Of a stretch of DNA of 64,000 bases, positions 50,614 through 60,572 are shown one piece after another (within the stretch, counting starts at the first letter, position 1; each line of letters begins with the position of its first letter). The notes under the pieces were generated by a model. The model saw nothing but the letters and a program-made list of their open reading frames with translations. It did no database searches and was not told where the DNA came from. The stretch is from assembly GCA_963695405.1 (NCBI GenBank), contig CAVOGJ010000003.1:1054001-1118000 (forward strand). The letters are read 5' to 3'. This DNA is from CAVOGJ01 sp963695405. Its GTDB lineage: Bacteria; Planctomycetota; Planctomycetia; Pirellulales; Pirellulaceae. Position numbers and translations under genes: made by a program.

Positions 50614-51705
50614 CTAGAGATAACCTTCCCAGCCCTGTTGCTTCAGCCGAGCCACGATCTCACGGACCTGCTCCTCATCGTGCTTACTGGCGACGAGCGT
50701 CGCTTGTTCCGTATGCACGATGATGCAATCCTTCAGACCAAGCGCGGCCACGAGATGATCCCCTTCGGAACGTATCAACGAGCCCGTCGTATTGACGCAG
50801 ATGGAACGGCCAATGATCGTGTTTCCATCCGCGTCTGTTGGCCTGAGTCGCATGAGGGCTTGCCAGCTACCGACATCATCCCAGCCAAACGGTGCTTCCA
50901 CGACGACCACATTGCTTGATTTCTCCATGACCGCATAGTCAATCGACCGGCCTTCGATCCCGGCAAACTCCTCCCCCATCACCGACTCGAAATCAGGTTG
51001 ATCGATGGCCGCGGCAATCTTCATCAGCCGGGCATGCATTGCCGGTTCGTGCTCGGCCAGCGCCGCGAGAATCGTCCGCGCACTCCAGACGAAGATACCG
51101 GAATTCCAGTAATAATCGCCGCTCTCCACATACTTCCGTGCCACCTCAAATTGGGGCTTTTCGCGAAACTGAGCAACCTGATAGGCCGGTGGACTGTCCG
51201 ACGAGCCGCTCGCGTCGGTCAACCGCGCTCCTCGTTCGATATAACCGAACGATTCGGCCGGATAGGACGGCTTGATGCCGAACGTTACAAGCCGTGATGG
51301 CTGCTTGCGGACCAAGTCCGCCGCAAAGCTGATCGCGGACTGGAAAGCACTGGCCGGCTGAATGACGTGGTCCGCAGGCATGACGACCATGAGGGCCTCG
51401 TCGTCGTTACGCGCTACCCAAGCGGCAGCCAGCCCAATGCAGGGAGCCGTGTCACGTTTGCAGGGCTCGCCGATGACGGAGGCGGCTGGCAACTGTGGAA
51501 GCTGCTCTCGCATGGCATCCACCAGCCTTTCATTGGTCACGACCAGGACTCGCGAGGGCGGAACCATCGCGCCAAGTCGATCGACCGTGGCTTGAATCAG
51601 GGTTTGCTCGCCAAAGAGCGACAAGAGTTGCTTCGGCGAATTGGCGCGGCTGGCAGGCCAGAAGCGAGTTCCGGATCCGCCCGCCATGATGACAGCATGG
51701 AGCAT
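50614..51705 (-). CDS. manC: Mannose-1-phosphate guanylyltransferase
   Basis: A 363-residue nucleotidyltransferase. The pyrophosphorylase loop is IMAGGSGTRFWPASR with PKQLL. The mannose-1-P site has YWNSGIFVWSA, and DYAVMEKSSNVVVVEAPFGWDDVGSW is the family's product-binding region. There is no C-terminal phosphomannose-isomerase domain, so it is the monofunctional type. It makes GDP-mannose for surface polysaccharides and glycoproteins. The UDP-sugar pyrophosphorylase gene is just upstream, which points to a nucleotide-sugar module. Confidence 0.93.
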   Translation of the reverse strand: MLHAVIMAGGSGTRFWPASRANSPKQLLSLFGEQTLIQATVDRLGAMVPPSRVLVVTNERLVDAMREQLPQLPAASVIGEPCKRDTAPCIGLAAAWVARNDDEALMVVMPADHVIQPASAFQSAISFAADLVRKQPSRLVTFGIKPSYPAESFGYIERGARLTDASGSSDSPPAYQVAQFREKPQFEVARKYVESGDYYWNSGIFVWSARTILAALAEHEPAMHARLMKIAAAIDQPDFESVMGEEFAGIEGRSIDYAVMEKSSNVVVVEAPFGWDDVGSWQALMRLRPTDADGNTIIGRSICVNTTGSLIRSEGDHLVAALGLKDCIIVHTEQATLVASKHDEEQVREIVARLKQQGWEGYL

Positions 51706-51814
51706 TGTTTGACCGTTCTCCTTTCCACCGCCGGCGGCTCACCAGGGCGTGACCCGGCGGAACTGTGCCGGCGCGATACATCGTGTCGAAGGCGAGAGGA
51801 CGAAACCGGCTGGG

Positions 51815-53218
51815 CTAGTCCACCGCGTTAAAATACCTGTCGGTCCGCACCTGTAGTCGTGGCGGAATCTTTGTCGCCAGCTCACCCGCATCGGCCGCAT
51901 AGCGCGGATTAATTTCGACGCGTACTCCATCTTCCACCTCTGCGCCGGCCGATCGCAGCCAACGTACTTGTTGAGAGATCATGGCGGCCTGCGCCGTGTC
52001 TGCCGTATCTCGCGAGGCGCCGCGACCATTCTTCAGCGGCGCGAATGCCTCGCTGGCTTCCACTTCGACGACCAGACCCTGTTTCGCCAGCGGTAGCAAG
52101 TCGAAGATAAACCGCTCAAACTTCAATGCGTTCGGCGACGACGGTTCAATCACATCTCCCGTTTCGCTCACATAAGGCACGATCTTCCGTGCCCGATGGA
52201 ACGGCAGCGCCTCGGCAGACGACTTGACCCGCTCGAGGAAAGCAACGTCAAATGCATGCACGGCGATGCTGCCGGCCCACAGAGCGAGCGTTCCATCAGG
52301 ATTTCGACGCGTCGCGTGTTCGTCGGGTAGATCACTATACTCAATGATCCGCAGGACACCATCGACCGCCACCACGACGCCGACTTTCTCGGAAGGATCC
52401 TGCTTGGCAACCACCTGGGAAGTCATTTCCGATTTCGACAGCAAATGATATCCAATAAACAGCGGATCGGCGATATCGACGAGCGGGTTGTCGACCTGAA
52501 AGTAAAATAGCCGTTTTATTCCGCGTGTTTGCATGTCGGCCAGGCAGCCGGATCGAACCAGCGCGGCGAGCGTGCCCCCATGTCCATCCGGGCTTTCGAA
52601 CAGACAGCCCTTCTCGGCCAGCAGGATGCGGCCGGATTGCCCGTCGACCGCTGGCATCGTCCCCTGGCAGAAGACGTGTACTTGATCCAAACCCAGTTGG
52701 TCTTGCTCCGCAAAGTAGGCCACGGTTTCGTCATGCGTCGCTGGGCTTGTCATAATGTACCAGGGGATCGACTGACCATACCTTCGCTGCGCTGCCAAGA
52801 TACGGTCGGCATGAATTTGGAACAGGGTGCGGCCGGAAACGGGGCCCAGCGGAAACATGCCTTTCGGGTGAGGAAAGCCCAAGCGGGATCCCTGTCCCCC
52901 GGCCACGACCACGACCGCGACCTCTCCTGCCCGCCAGGCAGCAGCCCCGGCATCCCGCGCGTCGTCGGCAGCGATCAAGTTGGGGCCTGGCAGGCGAATC
53001 GCAGGAGGCGAAACGGCACGACGGGCCAGTTCGTCCCAGTCTGTCTGCTCATCCGCGCCTTCAAACAGGGATCTTATGAGGTCGAAATCGATCGTCCTGA
53101 TCTGATCGGCCAATGCCGTCCGCTGGTCGGCGTTCAGCTGCTCCCAGAATTGGAGCAGGTGCGATTGCCCGTACGCTTCCAGCCTGGCCTCTAAGTCCGC
53201 CCGTTCTCGACGTGTCAT
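51815..53218 (-). CDS. UDPGP-family UDP-sugar pyrophosphorylase
   Basis: A 467-residue UDPGP-type enzyme when started at the ATG at 53218. The nucleotide loop is VVVAGGQGSRLGFPHPKGMF, and the sugar site includes IPWYIMTSPATHDETVAYF, GCLFESPDGHGGTLAALV and YFQVDNPLVDIADPLF. It matches the eukaryote-like UDP-N-acetylglucosamine pyrophosphorylase (UAP/AGX) branch. The product is most probably UDP-GlcNAc, possibly UDP-Glc or UDP-GalNAc. It is cytoplasmic. It precedes the GDP-mannose enzyme by 109 bases. Confidence 0.88.
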   Translation of the reverse strand: MTRRERADLEARLEAYGQSHLLQFWEQLNADQRTALADQIRTIDFDLIRSLFEGADEQTDWDELARRAVSPPAIRLPGPNLIAADDARDAGAAAWRAGEVAVVVVAGGQGSRLGFPHPKGMFPLGPVSGRTLFQIHADRILAAQRRYGQSIPWYIMTSPATHDETVAYFAEQDQLGLDQVHVFCQGTMPAVDGQSGRILLAEKGCLFESPDGHGGTLAALVRSGCLADMQTRGIKRLFYFQVDNPLVDIADPLFIGYHLLSKSEMTSQVVAKQDPSEKVGVVVAVDGVLRIIEYSDLPDEHATRRNPDGTLALWAGSIAVHAFDVAFLERVKSSAEALPFHRARKIVPYVSETGDVIEPSSPNALKFERFIFDLLPLAKQGLVVEVEASEAFAPLKNGRGASRDTADTAQAAMISQQVRWLRSAGAEVEDGVRVEINPRYAADAGELATKIPPRLQVRTDRYFNAVD

Positions 53219-53261
53219 GCCAATCCCAACACCAATGAGGGCTTTGCGGGCTCCCGAGATC

Positions 53262-53375
53262 CTAGAACCACCCCTGCACCCAGGCGTAGGCAAGAAAACT
53301 CAGTAACGGAAAGAGCACAAAGATCGTGCCGTAGGTGAAGACGGTCGTCCAACGACTAAGTGGCCAACGCGCCAT
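53262..53375 (-). CDS. Possible 37-residue membrane peptide
   Basis: An ATG at 53375 has GAAGGA 6 bases upstream. The peptide MARWPLSRWTTVFTYG continues into one hydrophobic helix (IFVLFPLLSFLAYAWV) and stops after QGWF. Basic N-terminus and Trp-flanked helix suit a single-pass membrane microprotein. It lies 43 bases upstream of the UDPGP gene. No homologue is known to me, so it could still be chance. Confidence 0.45.
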   Translation of the reverse strand: MARWPLSRWTTVFTYGTIFVLFPLLSFLAYAWVQGWF

Positions 53376-53729
53376 GTTGTGTCCTTCAAGCGTTCCCAAC
53401 AAGATTTGTCCCATTATGAGCCACGTCTCGGCTTTGTCCAAGCCGACCGGCCGCAGAACATGGAATGACATTGCGTTCGCATTGGGAAACTCTCGCCACA
53501 TCATGCGGACCGTCGCGCGGAGGGTTGTGCCTCTGTACGCCCGGATCGACGTCCTCAGGCTAACCGCCGGGATAAAGGAATGTACCACCAATCGAGATGT
53601 CTCGGCTCCGGATCGTTCCTCATCGAAGACCCGACGGTTGGGAATCTATGACCGTTCTATTCATTGAAGTCACTCCATCTCCGGCGGATCCAAACTTTCG
53701 CCGTCGAAAACCTACAGGCGTCGCCACCC
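53376..53729. other. Intergenic region
   Basis: About 354 bases between the 292-residue membrane protein gene and the microprotein. Open frames here are short and mutually overlapping. No promoter or hairpin was identified. Confidence 0.4.
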
Positions 53730-54608
53730 CTATCCGCCTCGTTCATTATGAGAGACACGTTCGTCGGCATAAAATTCCACCCGCACTTGTGTATCGACCT
53801 CCGCCTGCCTGGCCAGCGACACATCGACGCGTGCTCCATACGTTGCGATCTGTGCTACCTTGGCTTCCGCCTCCACCTCCGATTCGACTTCCAAATGCAT
53901 CTCCGGGATGCTCGCGAGCGGCGGACAGAAACTGAGGTGGCACGAGCGAACACAGGTTCCTGCCGCAAACTCCACCAGCATCCAACCGCACAACGTCTCG
54001 CCTGCTTCCGCTGACCTGGACCGTGTGATCTGCTGCAGCACGAGCTGATCCTGGAGCCCACCTGGCTGTTCGTCCGGCGGCGGTGCCATCGCCGCAGACG
54101 GAGGGAGCGTCGCAGTTGCGGTGGCAACCGGGTCGAAATTGGCCCGCCTCTCGCCGACAGCGACTGTTCCGGACGGTGAGGCGGACCTCCCGGAAGTGTC
54201 AAGCGGGCTGCGGGAATCGAGCCACGATCCGAGGCGAGGCCAGGCGGCGCCCGTCTCCAGCCCCAGCACGATCGCCCACATCAGCAGGACGCCGCTGGGC
54301 GGAGCGACCGGAATGGAGAAGGCGAAAAGTGCCAACAGCGAACCGCCGGCAACGGCCAACCACATCACCCGTTCGTCGTAAGATGGCCAGCACCAGGCGA
54401 TGCAGTGGCGGCAACCGGCGGCGAGGCTAACGACACCGATTCCAACCATGATGTGCTCGGCCACCGACAGCGATCGCGTCATGCCTCCGAGCAGACACCT
54501 GAGGCAAAGAAAGAGGCCCACGGCCAACCAGACGGCCAGCACGGCGTCCGCCCCCACAACGGACGCCCGCGGCCACGTTCGGCGATGGCCCGCGACGTCG
54601 GTGCGCAC
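53730..54608 (-). CDS. Hypothetical membrane protein, 292 aa
   Basis: The GTG at 54608 shares one base with the metK stop (TAGTG), so coupling is likely; a longer frame to 54674 would run into metK. Four hydrophobic helices occupy about residues 17-125 (AVLAVWLAVGLFLCLRCL, HIMVGIGVVSLAAGC, MWLAVAGGSLLALFAF, GVLLMWAIVLGLE). A Pro/Ala-rich linker follows, then a soluble C-terminal domain of about 110 residues with QDQLVLQQITRS, GETLCGWMLVEF and ARVDVSLARQAE strands, and an acidic stretch (EVESEVEAEAKVA). Function is not recognised. The Cys-rich loops do not form a clear metal site. Confidence 0.65.
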   Translation of the reverse strand: MRTDVAGHRRTWPRASVVGADAVLAVWLAVGLFLCLRCLLGGMTRSLSVAEHIMVGIGVVSLAAGCRHCIAWCWPSYDERVMWLAVAGGSLLALFAFSIPVAPPSGVLLMWAIVLGLETGAAWPRLGSWLDSRSPLDTSGRSASPSGTVAVGERRANFDPVATATATLPPSAAMAPPPDEQPGGLQDQLVLQQITRSRSAEAGETLCGWMLVEFAAGTCVRSCHLSFCPPLASIPEMHLEVESEVEAEAKVAQIATYGARVDVSLARQAEVDTQVRVEFYADERVSHNERGG

Positions 54609-55792
54609 TAGCCAGTGACTTCCGCGACTTTCGCTAATTCGGCGATCTTCTCCGCCATGTGCGTCTTCTCCCACTCGAAATCGGCGTCCTCACGGCCAAA
54701 GTGGCCGCCGGCCGCTGTCTTACGAAAGATGGGACGCCGCAGCTTGAGATACTCAATGATGCCGCTCGGGGAGAGTGGGAACAGCTGGCGAACAATATCG
54801 CACAATCGCTGGTCGTCTACTTTGCCTGTCTCTTCGGTATCCACGTGAATGCTGACGGGCTCGGAAACACCGATGGCGTAGGCCAATTGAACCTCGCATC
54901 GCTCGGCCAATCCCGCGGCCACGATGTTCTTAGCAATGTGTCGAGCCATGTACGCCGCACTTCGGTCGACCTTCGTGGGGTCCTTGCCGCTGAAAGCGCC
55001 GCCTCCGTGACGTCCCCAACCGCCGTAAGTGTCGACAATAATTTTACGACCCGTGAGTCCACAGTCACCTTGGGGACCACCGACCACGAACCGGCCCGTC
55101 GGATTGATATGGAAGATGATCTTGTCATCCACCATTTCGTCCGGGAGGAGTGGTTTGACGATCTTCTCTTTCACAAATGACTCGATCTCCTCGTGGCTCA
55201 CCGCGTCGTCGTGTTGCGTAGAAACGACCACCGTATCGATACGTATGGGTGTGTTCCCCTCGTACTCCACCGTCACCTGACTCTTGCTATCCGGACGAAG
55301 CCATGCGACCTCCTGGCTGCGACGCGCTTCTGTCAATCGATTCAGAATGCGGTGGGACAGAGCGATCGGCAGAGGCATTAACTCGGGTGTGTCGGAACAG
55401 GCGTAACCAAACATGAGTCCCTGATCGCCCGCTCCCACATCCTTCCCGGCTGCCTGATCAGCATCGACACCCATCGCGATGTCGGGACTCTGCTTGTCGA
55501 TCGAAATCATGACGCCGCAAGTATCGGCGCAGATGCCCATCTGATCGTCGGTATAGCCCACGTCGCGAATCACACCGCGCACGACGTCCTGATAGTCCAC
55601 CACGGCATCCGTCGTGATTTCACCGGCCAGGATCGCAATTCCCGTGGTCACGAGCGTCTCGCAAGCCACCCGGGCGTGTGGATCCTGAGCAAAGATGGCA
55701 TCGAGGATTCCATCGGAAATCTGGTCTGCCAACTTGTCAGGGTGGCCCATGCTGACGGACTCACTCGTAAACAGATATCTACCCTTGGCCAC
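54608..55792 (-). CDS. metK: S-adenosylmethionine synthetase
   Basis: A 394-residue MAT enzyme making S-adenosylmethionine from ATP and Met. The GTG at 55792 (AGGAG about 9 bases upstream) begins VAKGRYLFTSESVSMGHPDK. Core motifs are GHPDKLADQISDGILDAI, GAGDQGLMFGYACSD, GPQGDCGLTGRKIIVDTYGG and GGGAFSGKDPTKVDRS. The upstream open frame to 55867 has no conservation. It follows the Kdo transferase gene by 199 bases. Confidence 0.96.
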   Translation of the reverse strand: MAKGRYLFTSESVSMGHPDKLADQISDGILDAIFAQDPHARVACETLVTTGIAILAGEITTDAVVDYQDVVRGVIRDVGYTDDQMGICADTCGVMISIDKQSPDIAMGVDADQAAGKDVGAGDQGLMFGYACSDTPELMPLPIALSHRILNRLTEARRSQEVAWLRPDSKSQVTVEYEGNTPIRIDTVVVSTQHDDAVSHEEIESFVKEKIVKPLLPDEMVDDKIIFHINPTGRFVVGGPQGDCGLTGRKIIVDTYGGWGRHGGGAFSGKDPTKVDRSAAYMARHIAKNIVAAGLAERCEVQLAYAIGVSEPVSIHVDTEETGKVDDQRLCDIVRQLFPLSPSGIIEYLKLRRPIFRKTAAGGHFGREDADFEWEKTHMAEKIAELAKVAEVTG

Positions 55793-55991
55793 GTGATTGA
55801 CTCCTGTACAGACTTCGCGATGCCGGTGTAAACCCGCAGTATATCGGGCAATCCGCACCCACGGCAACCAACATTCTTCCGTCCCGCCGGGGCAGAGCCG
55901 AGAATTTCCCGGTCGCTACGACAAATCGGCCCCCCCGGGATGCTGCCGACGTGATTGCCACTGCGGCGGCGGGGAACTTCCCCCGCCCCCT

Positions 55992-57350
55992 TCATCGGCA
56001 CGCCTTGGCCCGCTGGGGCAAACGATCCGGCTCGCGAGGCTGGTCTGTGGCCGAGACGGCCTCGCGATGGATGAGCGGTTCGAGCAATTCCAGGGTCCGC
56101 CGGACCGCGCCCCTTTGCTCCAGCACCAGCTGGCGTGCCCGCTCGCCCAGCTCGACAGCGTACGACGTGTCGGTCAGGCAACGCCTCACAAATTGCGTCA
56201 GCTCGTCCCCATCGTTGACGACCACGGCAGCCTGACGTTCCTTGAGCAAATCCGTGACATCACGAAAATTCTTCGTATTTGGACCGTAGCAGACGGCCGC
56301 TCCGTAGGCAGCCGGTTCGATCATATTCTGCCCCCCACGGCGGCCCAGACTCCCGCCGACGAACGCGATATTTGCGGTGCCCCACCAGGCCCCCAGTTCG
56401 CCGATGGTGTCGACCAGTACGACGCGACACCCGGCACCTATGGTCGGACCAGGTAAATCACTCCGTCGCAACCAGGCCATGCCGCTCCGATCCAACATTT
56501 GTGCGACCGCTTCAAACCGTTCCTTGTGCCTCGGCACGATCAAGAGGACCAGTTCAGGATGCTCGGCCGCTAACTGGGCGAACGTGGCAATCGCCAGGGA
56601 CTCTTCAGGAGATTGAGTGCTTCCGGCCAGGAAGACTCGATGTGCGGGACCGAGTCCGACCGAGTCCCGCAGCTGGTTGGTCGCCAGATTCGCGCGTTCC
56701 GTTATGGCCCCATCAAATTTCATGGAACCGGTGACCGCCAGCCGCGCTGGATCGCTCCCCAGGGATTCAAAACGGTCTCGATAAGTGTCATTCTGGGCGC
56801 CGATCACGCGCAAGGCGGCCAGCACCCGTGTAACAAGTGGCCGGATTTTCTGATAGCCGCGAAAACTGGTAGCGCTCAGCCGTCCATTCACGATGGCCAC
56901 TTCGACGCCGGACGAGCGCGCCAGTTGGATGAGATTTGGCCACAATTCGAGTTCGACCAGCACCAGCGCCTGTGGTCGTAGCCGCCGCAAGGCGTTGGCC
57001 ACCGCCCAGCTGAAATCAAGCGGCGCGTAGCTGACCACACACCCGGAAAGCGTTTGAAAATGATGTTGGGCGACGGCCAGCCCCGTCGATGTGGTGCTGG
57101 TGATGACTAGCCGCGTCTGCGGCCAGCGGGCCCGCAGGGCGGGGACAAGCGTGACCAGCAGGGTGACTTCCCCGACGCTGACGGCGTGCAACCAGATCAG
57201 TGGTTGCTTGCCAGGTGGCCGTGGCAGGCGGCCCAGCAGTTTCGCGCCCCAACCGGCACGATATTTCCCTTGCGTGATCGCTGCCCATAACAGCCACGGC
57301 GAGGCGACGACCAGAGCGAGCGCATAGGCAACGTTGAGAAGATAACGCAC
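55992..57350 (-). CDS. waaA: 3-deoxy-D-manno-octulosonic acid transferase
   Basis: A 452-residue GT30-family enzyme. An N-terminal membrane helix (LLNVAYALALVVASPWLLW) anchors it at the inner membrane. The catalytic N-half has PLIWLHAVSVGEVTLL with the base Glu and RLVITSTTSTGLAVA. The C-half has FLAGSTQSPEES, APRHKER-like VPRHKERFEA and IAFVGGSLGRRGGQNMIEPA for CMP-Kdo binding. It adds Kdo to lipid A, so its presence argues for LPS-type outer-membrane lipid. secA lies 27 bases upstream. Confidence 0.94.
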   Translation of the reverse strand: MRYLLNVAYALALVVASPWLLWAAITQGKYRAGWGAKLLGRLPRPPGKQPLIWLHAVSVGEVTLLVTLVPALRARWPQTRLVITSTTSTGLAVAQHHFQTLSGCVVSYAPLDFSWAVANALRRLRPQALVLVELELWPNLIQLARSSGVEVAIVNGRLSATSFRGYQKIRPLVTRVLAALRVIGAQNDTYRDRFESLGSDPARLAVTGSMKFDGAITERANLATNQLRDSVGLGPAHRVFLAGSTQSPEESLAIATFAQLAAEHPELVLLIVPRHKERFEAVAQMLDRSGMAWLRRSDLPGPTIGAGCRVVLVDTIGELGAWWGTANIAFVGGSLGRRGGQNMIEPAAYGAAVCYGPNTKNFRDVTDLLKERQAAVVVNDGDELTQFVRRCLTDTSYAVELGERARQLVLEQRGAVRRTLELLEPLIHREAVSATDQPREPDRLPQRAKACR

Positions 57351-57377
57351 GACACTCCATTCCGGCGCTGGTCGCTA

Positions 57378-60300
57378 TTATTTTCGCATACAGCAGTTCT
57401 TGTACTTCTTTCCGCTCCCACAACTGCAGGGATCGTTGCGGCCCAACTTCGCATTTCGATTGCGAATGGGCTCGGTCTTCTGCGATTGGGTCCCGTCAAT
57501 CGCTTGCTGTTGCTGTTCTCCGATTTCGGTCGCCGGAGGCGCTTGGTCATGACGGGCATCGGTTTCGATCCAGGTCGATCCGACGAATCGCTCGTCGAGT
57601 TGTTCCATTTTGAAGATCAGGTCGGTAATCCGCTGCCCCGTCGAAGTCCACATTTGCTCGAACAGTCGCATTCCCTCACGCTTATATTCGACCTTTGGGT
57701 CTACCTGAGCATAACCCACAAAACTGACGGCACTCCGCAAGTGATCCATGGCCAGCAGATGATCCTTCCACGCCGTATCAACGAGCTGCAGCATGAGGGC
57801 CCGTTCCATGCGGCGAATCTCGGGGCGGTAGCGATCCTCGGCGGCCTGCTCCAGAATTCTGCGGAGGTCATTCCGCGTCATGCCCGCCATGTCCCGTTCG
57901 CTGATCTGGCAATCGAGCGACTGGTCAGCCCAGCTGCGCAAATCGTCGAGCTGGCCGTTGGCCCCGGTGGCGGCCGCTGAGATCCCCGCCGGCGTTTGCC
58001 CGAACAGGGTGTCAACCTTCTGCCGTACCTCGGCCAGCATTGTTTCGGCCGCTTGTTGAGATTGCTGGCTGCAATGCACCAGTTCGGCGCGAATCTCGTC
58101 CCGTTGCTTGCTCTTGAGATCCTCCTCACTCAGCGCGACCTGAAACCGCTCGCGGGCCCATTTGACCAGCGACTCGCGATCCAAACGCGCGTTGGCACCG
58201 CCGCTTGAGAAGCGATAGAGGGCCGCCATAACGGGGTACTCAGCCTCTTTGCGATCGTAGGTTTCGGCCGCCAGCTTTTGGATCACATCGACCACCTCTG
58301 CTGCCTCGCGATCTCGCAAGTCTTCGAGGGGAATCTCAAAGCCGAACTTGTGGCGCGCCCAGGCAACGATCGATTGGAGCGGAAAGTCCGGCTCAAGAAA
58401 GACGGCGCCGTCGGACAAGTCGACACACTCCACGGCTTCCCTGGCCTTCACCATCAGGTGCCCTGCCAGTTGATCGCGACCAATCTTTTTCAGTTCGCGA
58501 TCGCGGAGACTCAAGCCATAACGCAGGCTCATCATCTTCGCCATCGCTCCCCAGTTCCAGTCACTCTCCTCTTCCTCCAGTGGCAGATTCTCTTCGATCG
58601 CATCGTGGATTTGCGTCTCGGCCATCCGAATGGCTTCATCGATTGCGAACTGAGATGCCGCCTCGTAGTCCATATTACGGAAGTCGCGCGGCTCAAAATT
58701 GTGGGATAAGCGGGCGCTCACCCAACTGCAAAACGTATCGCGCCCGTAATTGCGGTGCAGGAAGGCATGCACGTTTTCCTCGACCTGTTCATTGATCATG
58801 TCGAGGATCAAGTCCTTGCAATTCGCACCATCCAGGATGTCCTGACGGTAGGAGTAGACACGTTTTCGCTGCTCGTCCATCACCTCGTCATACTCGAGCA
58901 GATTCTTGCGAATCTCGAAGTTTCGCTCCTCGACTTTCTTTTGAGCTGCTTCGATCCGCCGAGTCACCGCTTTGCTTTCGATCGCCTCGCCCTCGGTCAT
59001 GCCCAGCGTGCGAAACATTTTTTCCACCCAGGGTCCGGCGAAGATCCGCATCAAGTCATCCTGTAAGGACAGGTAAAAACGACTGCTGCCTGGATCTCCC
59101 TGACGACCGCAACGACCTCGCAGTTGCAAATCAATGCGTCGGGCATCATGACGTTCCGTACCCACCACGTGTAGACCGCCCAGATTCTTGATCAAGCCGC
59201 CCTGTGACGCCATCTGTTCTTCCGCATCGATTTGCTCGACGAGCTCGTCCCACTCGTCACGGGGCACGTCGAGCCGCGTTTCGTAGGTATCCTGTAAGCG
59301 GGCCCACGCCATCGTCTCCGGATTTCCACCCAGGACAATGTCCGTACCACGCCCCGCCATATTGGTGGCGATAGTCACCGCGCCTTGACGTCCCGCCTGT
59401 GCAACAATCTCTGCTTCCCGTTTGTGGAACTTGGCGTTCAGCACCTGGTGCTTGATGCCGCGGCGATCGAGCAACGCCGAGAGACGTTCACTCTTCTCAA
59501 TCGAGGTGGTCCCTACCAGAATCGGTCGTCCACGGCGGGAGACGGCGGCAAAATCGGACAGTTTGAGTGAGCGCTTCTCTTTCGAATTACGGGGTTGGAA
59601 CACAATGGCTTCGCCGTCTTCGCTGAGGATCTCCCCCCACTCTTCCGTACCGTCGCGTTGGACCAACACGTCCCAACGATGGAGTCGTTCGATATCATTA
59701 GCAATGGCCACGTACTTCTCGTCTTCCGTGCAGAAAATCAAGTCGGGCGATTCAAGCCGCTGCATGGGGCGATTCGTTGGCACCGCCACCACGTCCAACT
59801 TGTAGATCTTCCAGAATTCGCCGGCCTCGGTCATGGCCGTACCGGTCATCCCTGACAGCTTGCCATATAGCTTGAAAAAGTTTTGTAGCGTGATCGTGGC
59901 GAGCGTCTGCGTTTCTTCCTTGATCTGCACCCCCTCCTTGGCCTCAACCGCCTGGTGCAACCCATCACTCCATTGTCGGCCCTCCATCAAGCGCCCGGTG
60001 AACTCATCGACGATGACGACACGGCCTTCCTTCACGACGTAATTGACGTCGCCTTTGTAAAGATAATGCGCTTTGAGAGCATTATCGATCAAATGGGGCC
60101 ATTGCATGTTTCCGGCGGTGTAAAAACTCTCTACGCCGGCCAGCCTTTCGGCTTCGCGGACGCCGGCGTCGGTCAAAGTCGCATTGTGATCTTTCTCGTT
60201 GACCTCGAAATGGACATCCTTCTTCAGCTGCCGAGCGATCTTGTCTGCCTCGGCGTATTTGCGAATGTTGTCATGTGCGGGCCCCGAAATGATCAGCGGC

Positions 60301-60572
60301 GTCCGTGCTTCGTCGATCAAGATGTTGTCGACCTCGTCGATAATCGCGTAGTTCAGTCGTCCCTGGGACTGCTGCAGCGGTTTGGGAAATCGGTCATCCC
60401 CGCGCGCCGCGGGTCGCATGTTGTCTCGGAGATAATCAAAACCAAATTCATTGTTGGTGCCGTAGGTGATATCGCAGGCATAGGCCTTTTGTCGCTCTTC
60501 CACTCCCATCTCGTTCTGGATGGCTCCCACCGTCAGGCCCAATCCGGTATAGAGAGGCGCCATCCACTCCAT
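57378..60572 (-). CDS. secA: secA, main part after a frameshift
   Basis: The bulk of the SecA preprotein translocase motor, 1,064 residues in this frame. Visible parts are the rest of NBD1 (YACDITYGTNNEFGFDYLRD), the Walker B-side INYAIIDEVDNILIDEARTP, the preprotein-binding domain, NBD2 (TIATNMAGRGTDIVLGGNPE, LQLRGRCGRQGDPGSSRFYL), a scaffold with large extra helical inserts (about 640-960) and the C-terminal zinc SEC-C motif (NDPCSCGSGKKYKNCC). The true N-terminus is in the next entry. The ATG at 60572 is an internal Met of the joined protein, DMEWMAPLYTGLG, not a start. Confidence 0.92.
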   Translation of the reverse strand: MEWMAPLYTGLGLTVGAIQNEMGVEERQKAYACDITYGTNNEFGFDYLRDNMRPAARGDDRFPKPLQQSQGRLNYAIIDEVDNILIDEARTPLIISGPAHDNIRKYAEADKIARQLKKDVHFEVNEKDHNATLTDAGVREAERLAGVESFYTAGNMQWPHLIDNALKAHYLYKGDVNYVVKEGRVVIVDEFTGRLMEGRQWSDGLHQAVEAKEGVQIKEETQTLATITLQNFFKLYGKLSGMTGTAMTEAGEFWKIYKLDVVAVPTNRPMQRLESPDLIFCTEDEKYVAIANDIERLHRWDVLVQRDGTEEWGEILSEDGEAIVFQPRNSKEKRSLKLSDFAAVSRRGRPILVGTTSIEKSERLSALLDRRGIKHQVLNAKFHKREAEIVAQAGRQGAVTIATNMAGRGTDIVLGGNPETMAWARLQDTYETRLDVPRDEWDELVEQIDAEEQMASQGGLIKNLGGLHVVGTERHDARRIDLQLRGRCGRQGDPGSSRFYLSLQDDLMRIFAGPWVEKMFRTLGMTEGEAIESKAVTRRIEAAQKKVEERNFEIRKNLLEYDEVMDEQRKRVYSYRQDILDGANCKDLILDMINEQVEENVHAFLHRNYGRDTFCSWVSARLSHNFEPRDFRNMDYEAASQFAIDEAIRMAETQIHDAIEENLPLEEEESDWNWGAMAKMMSLRYGLSLRDRELKKIGRDQLAGHLMVKAREAVECVDLSDGAVFLEPDFPLQSIVAWARHKFGFEIPLEDLRDREAAEVVDVIQKLAAETYDRKEAEYPVMAALYRFSSGGANARLDRESLVKWARERFQVALSEEDLKSKQRDEIRAELVHCSQQSQQAAETMLAEVRQKVDTLFGQTPAGISAAATGANGQLDDLRSWADQSLDCQISERDMAGMTRNDLRRILEQAAEDRYRPEIRRMERALMLQLVDTAWKDHLLAMDHLRSAVSFVGYAQVDPKVEYKREGMRLFEQMWTSTGQRITDLIFKMEQLDERFVGSTWIETDARHDQAPPATEIGEQQQQAIDGTQSQKTEPIRNRNAKLGRNDPCSCGSGKKYKNCCMRK

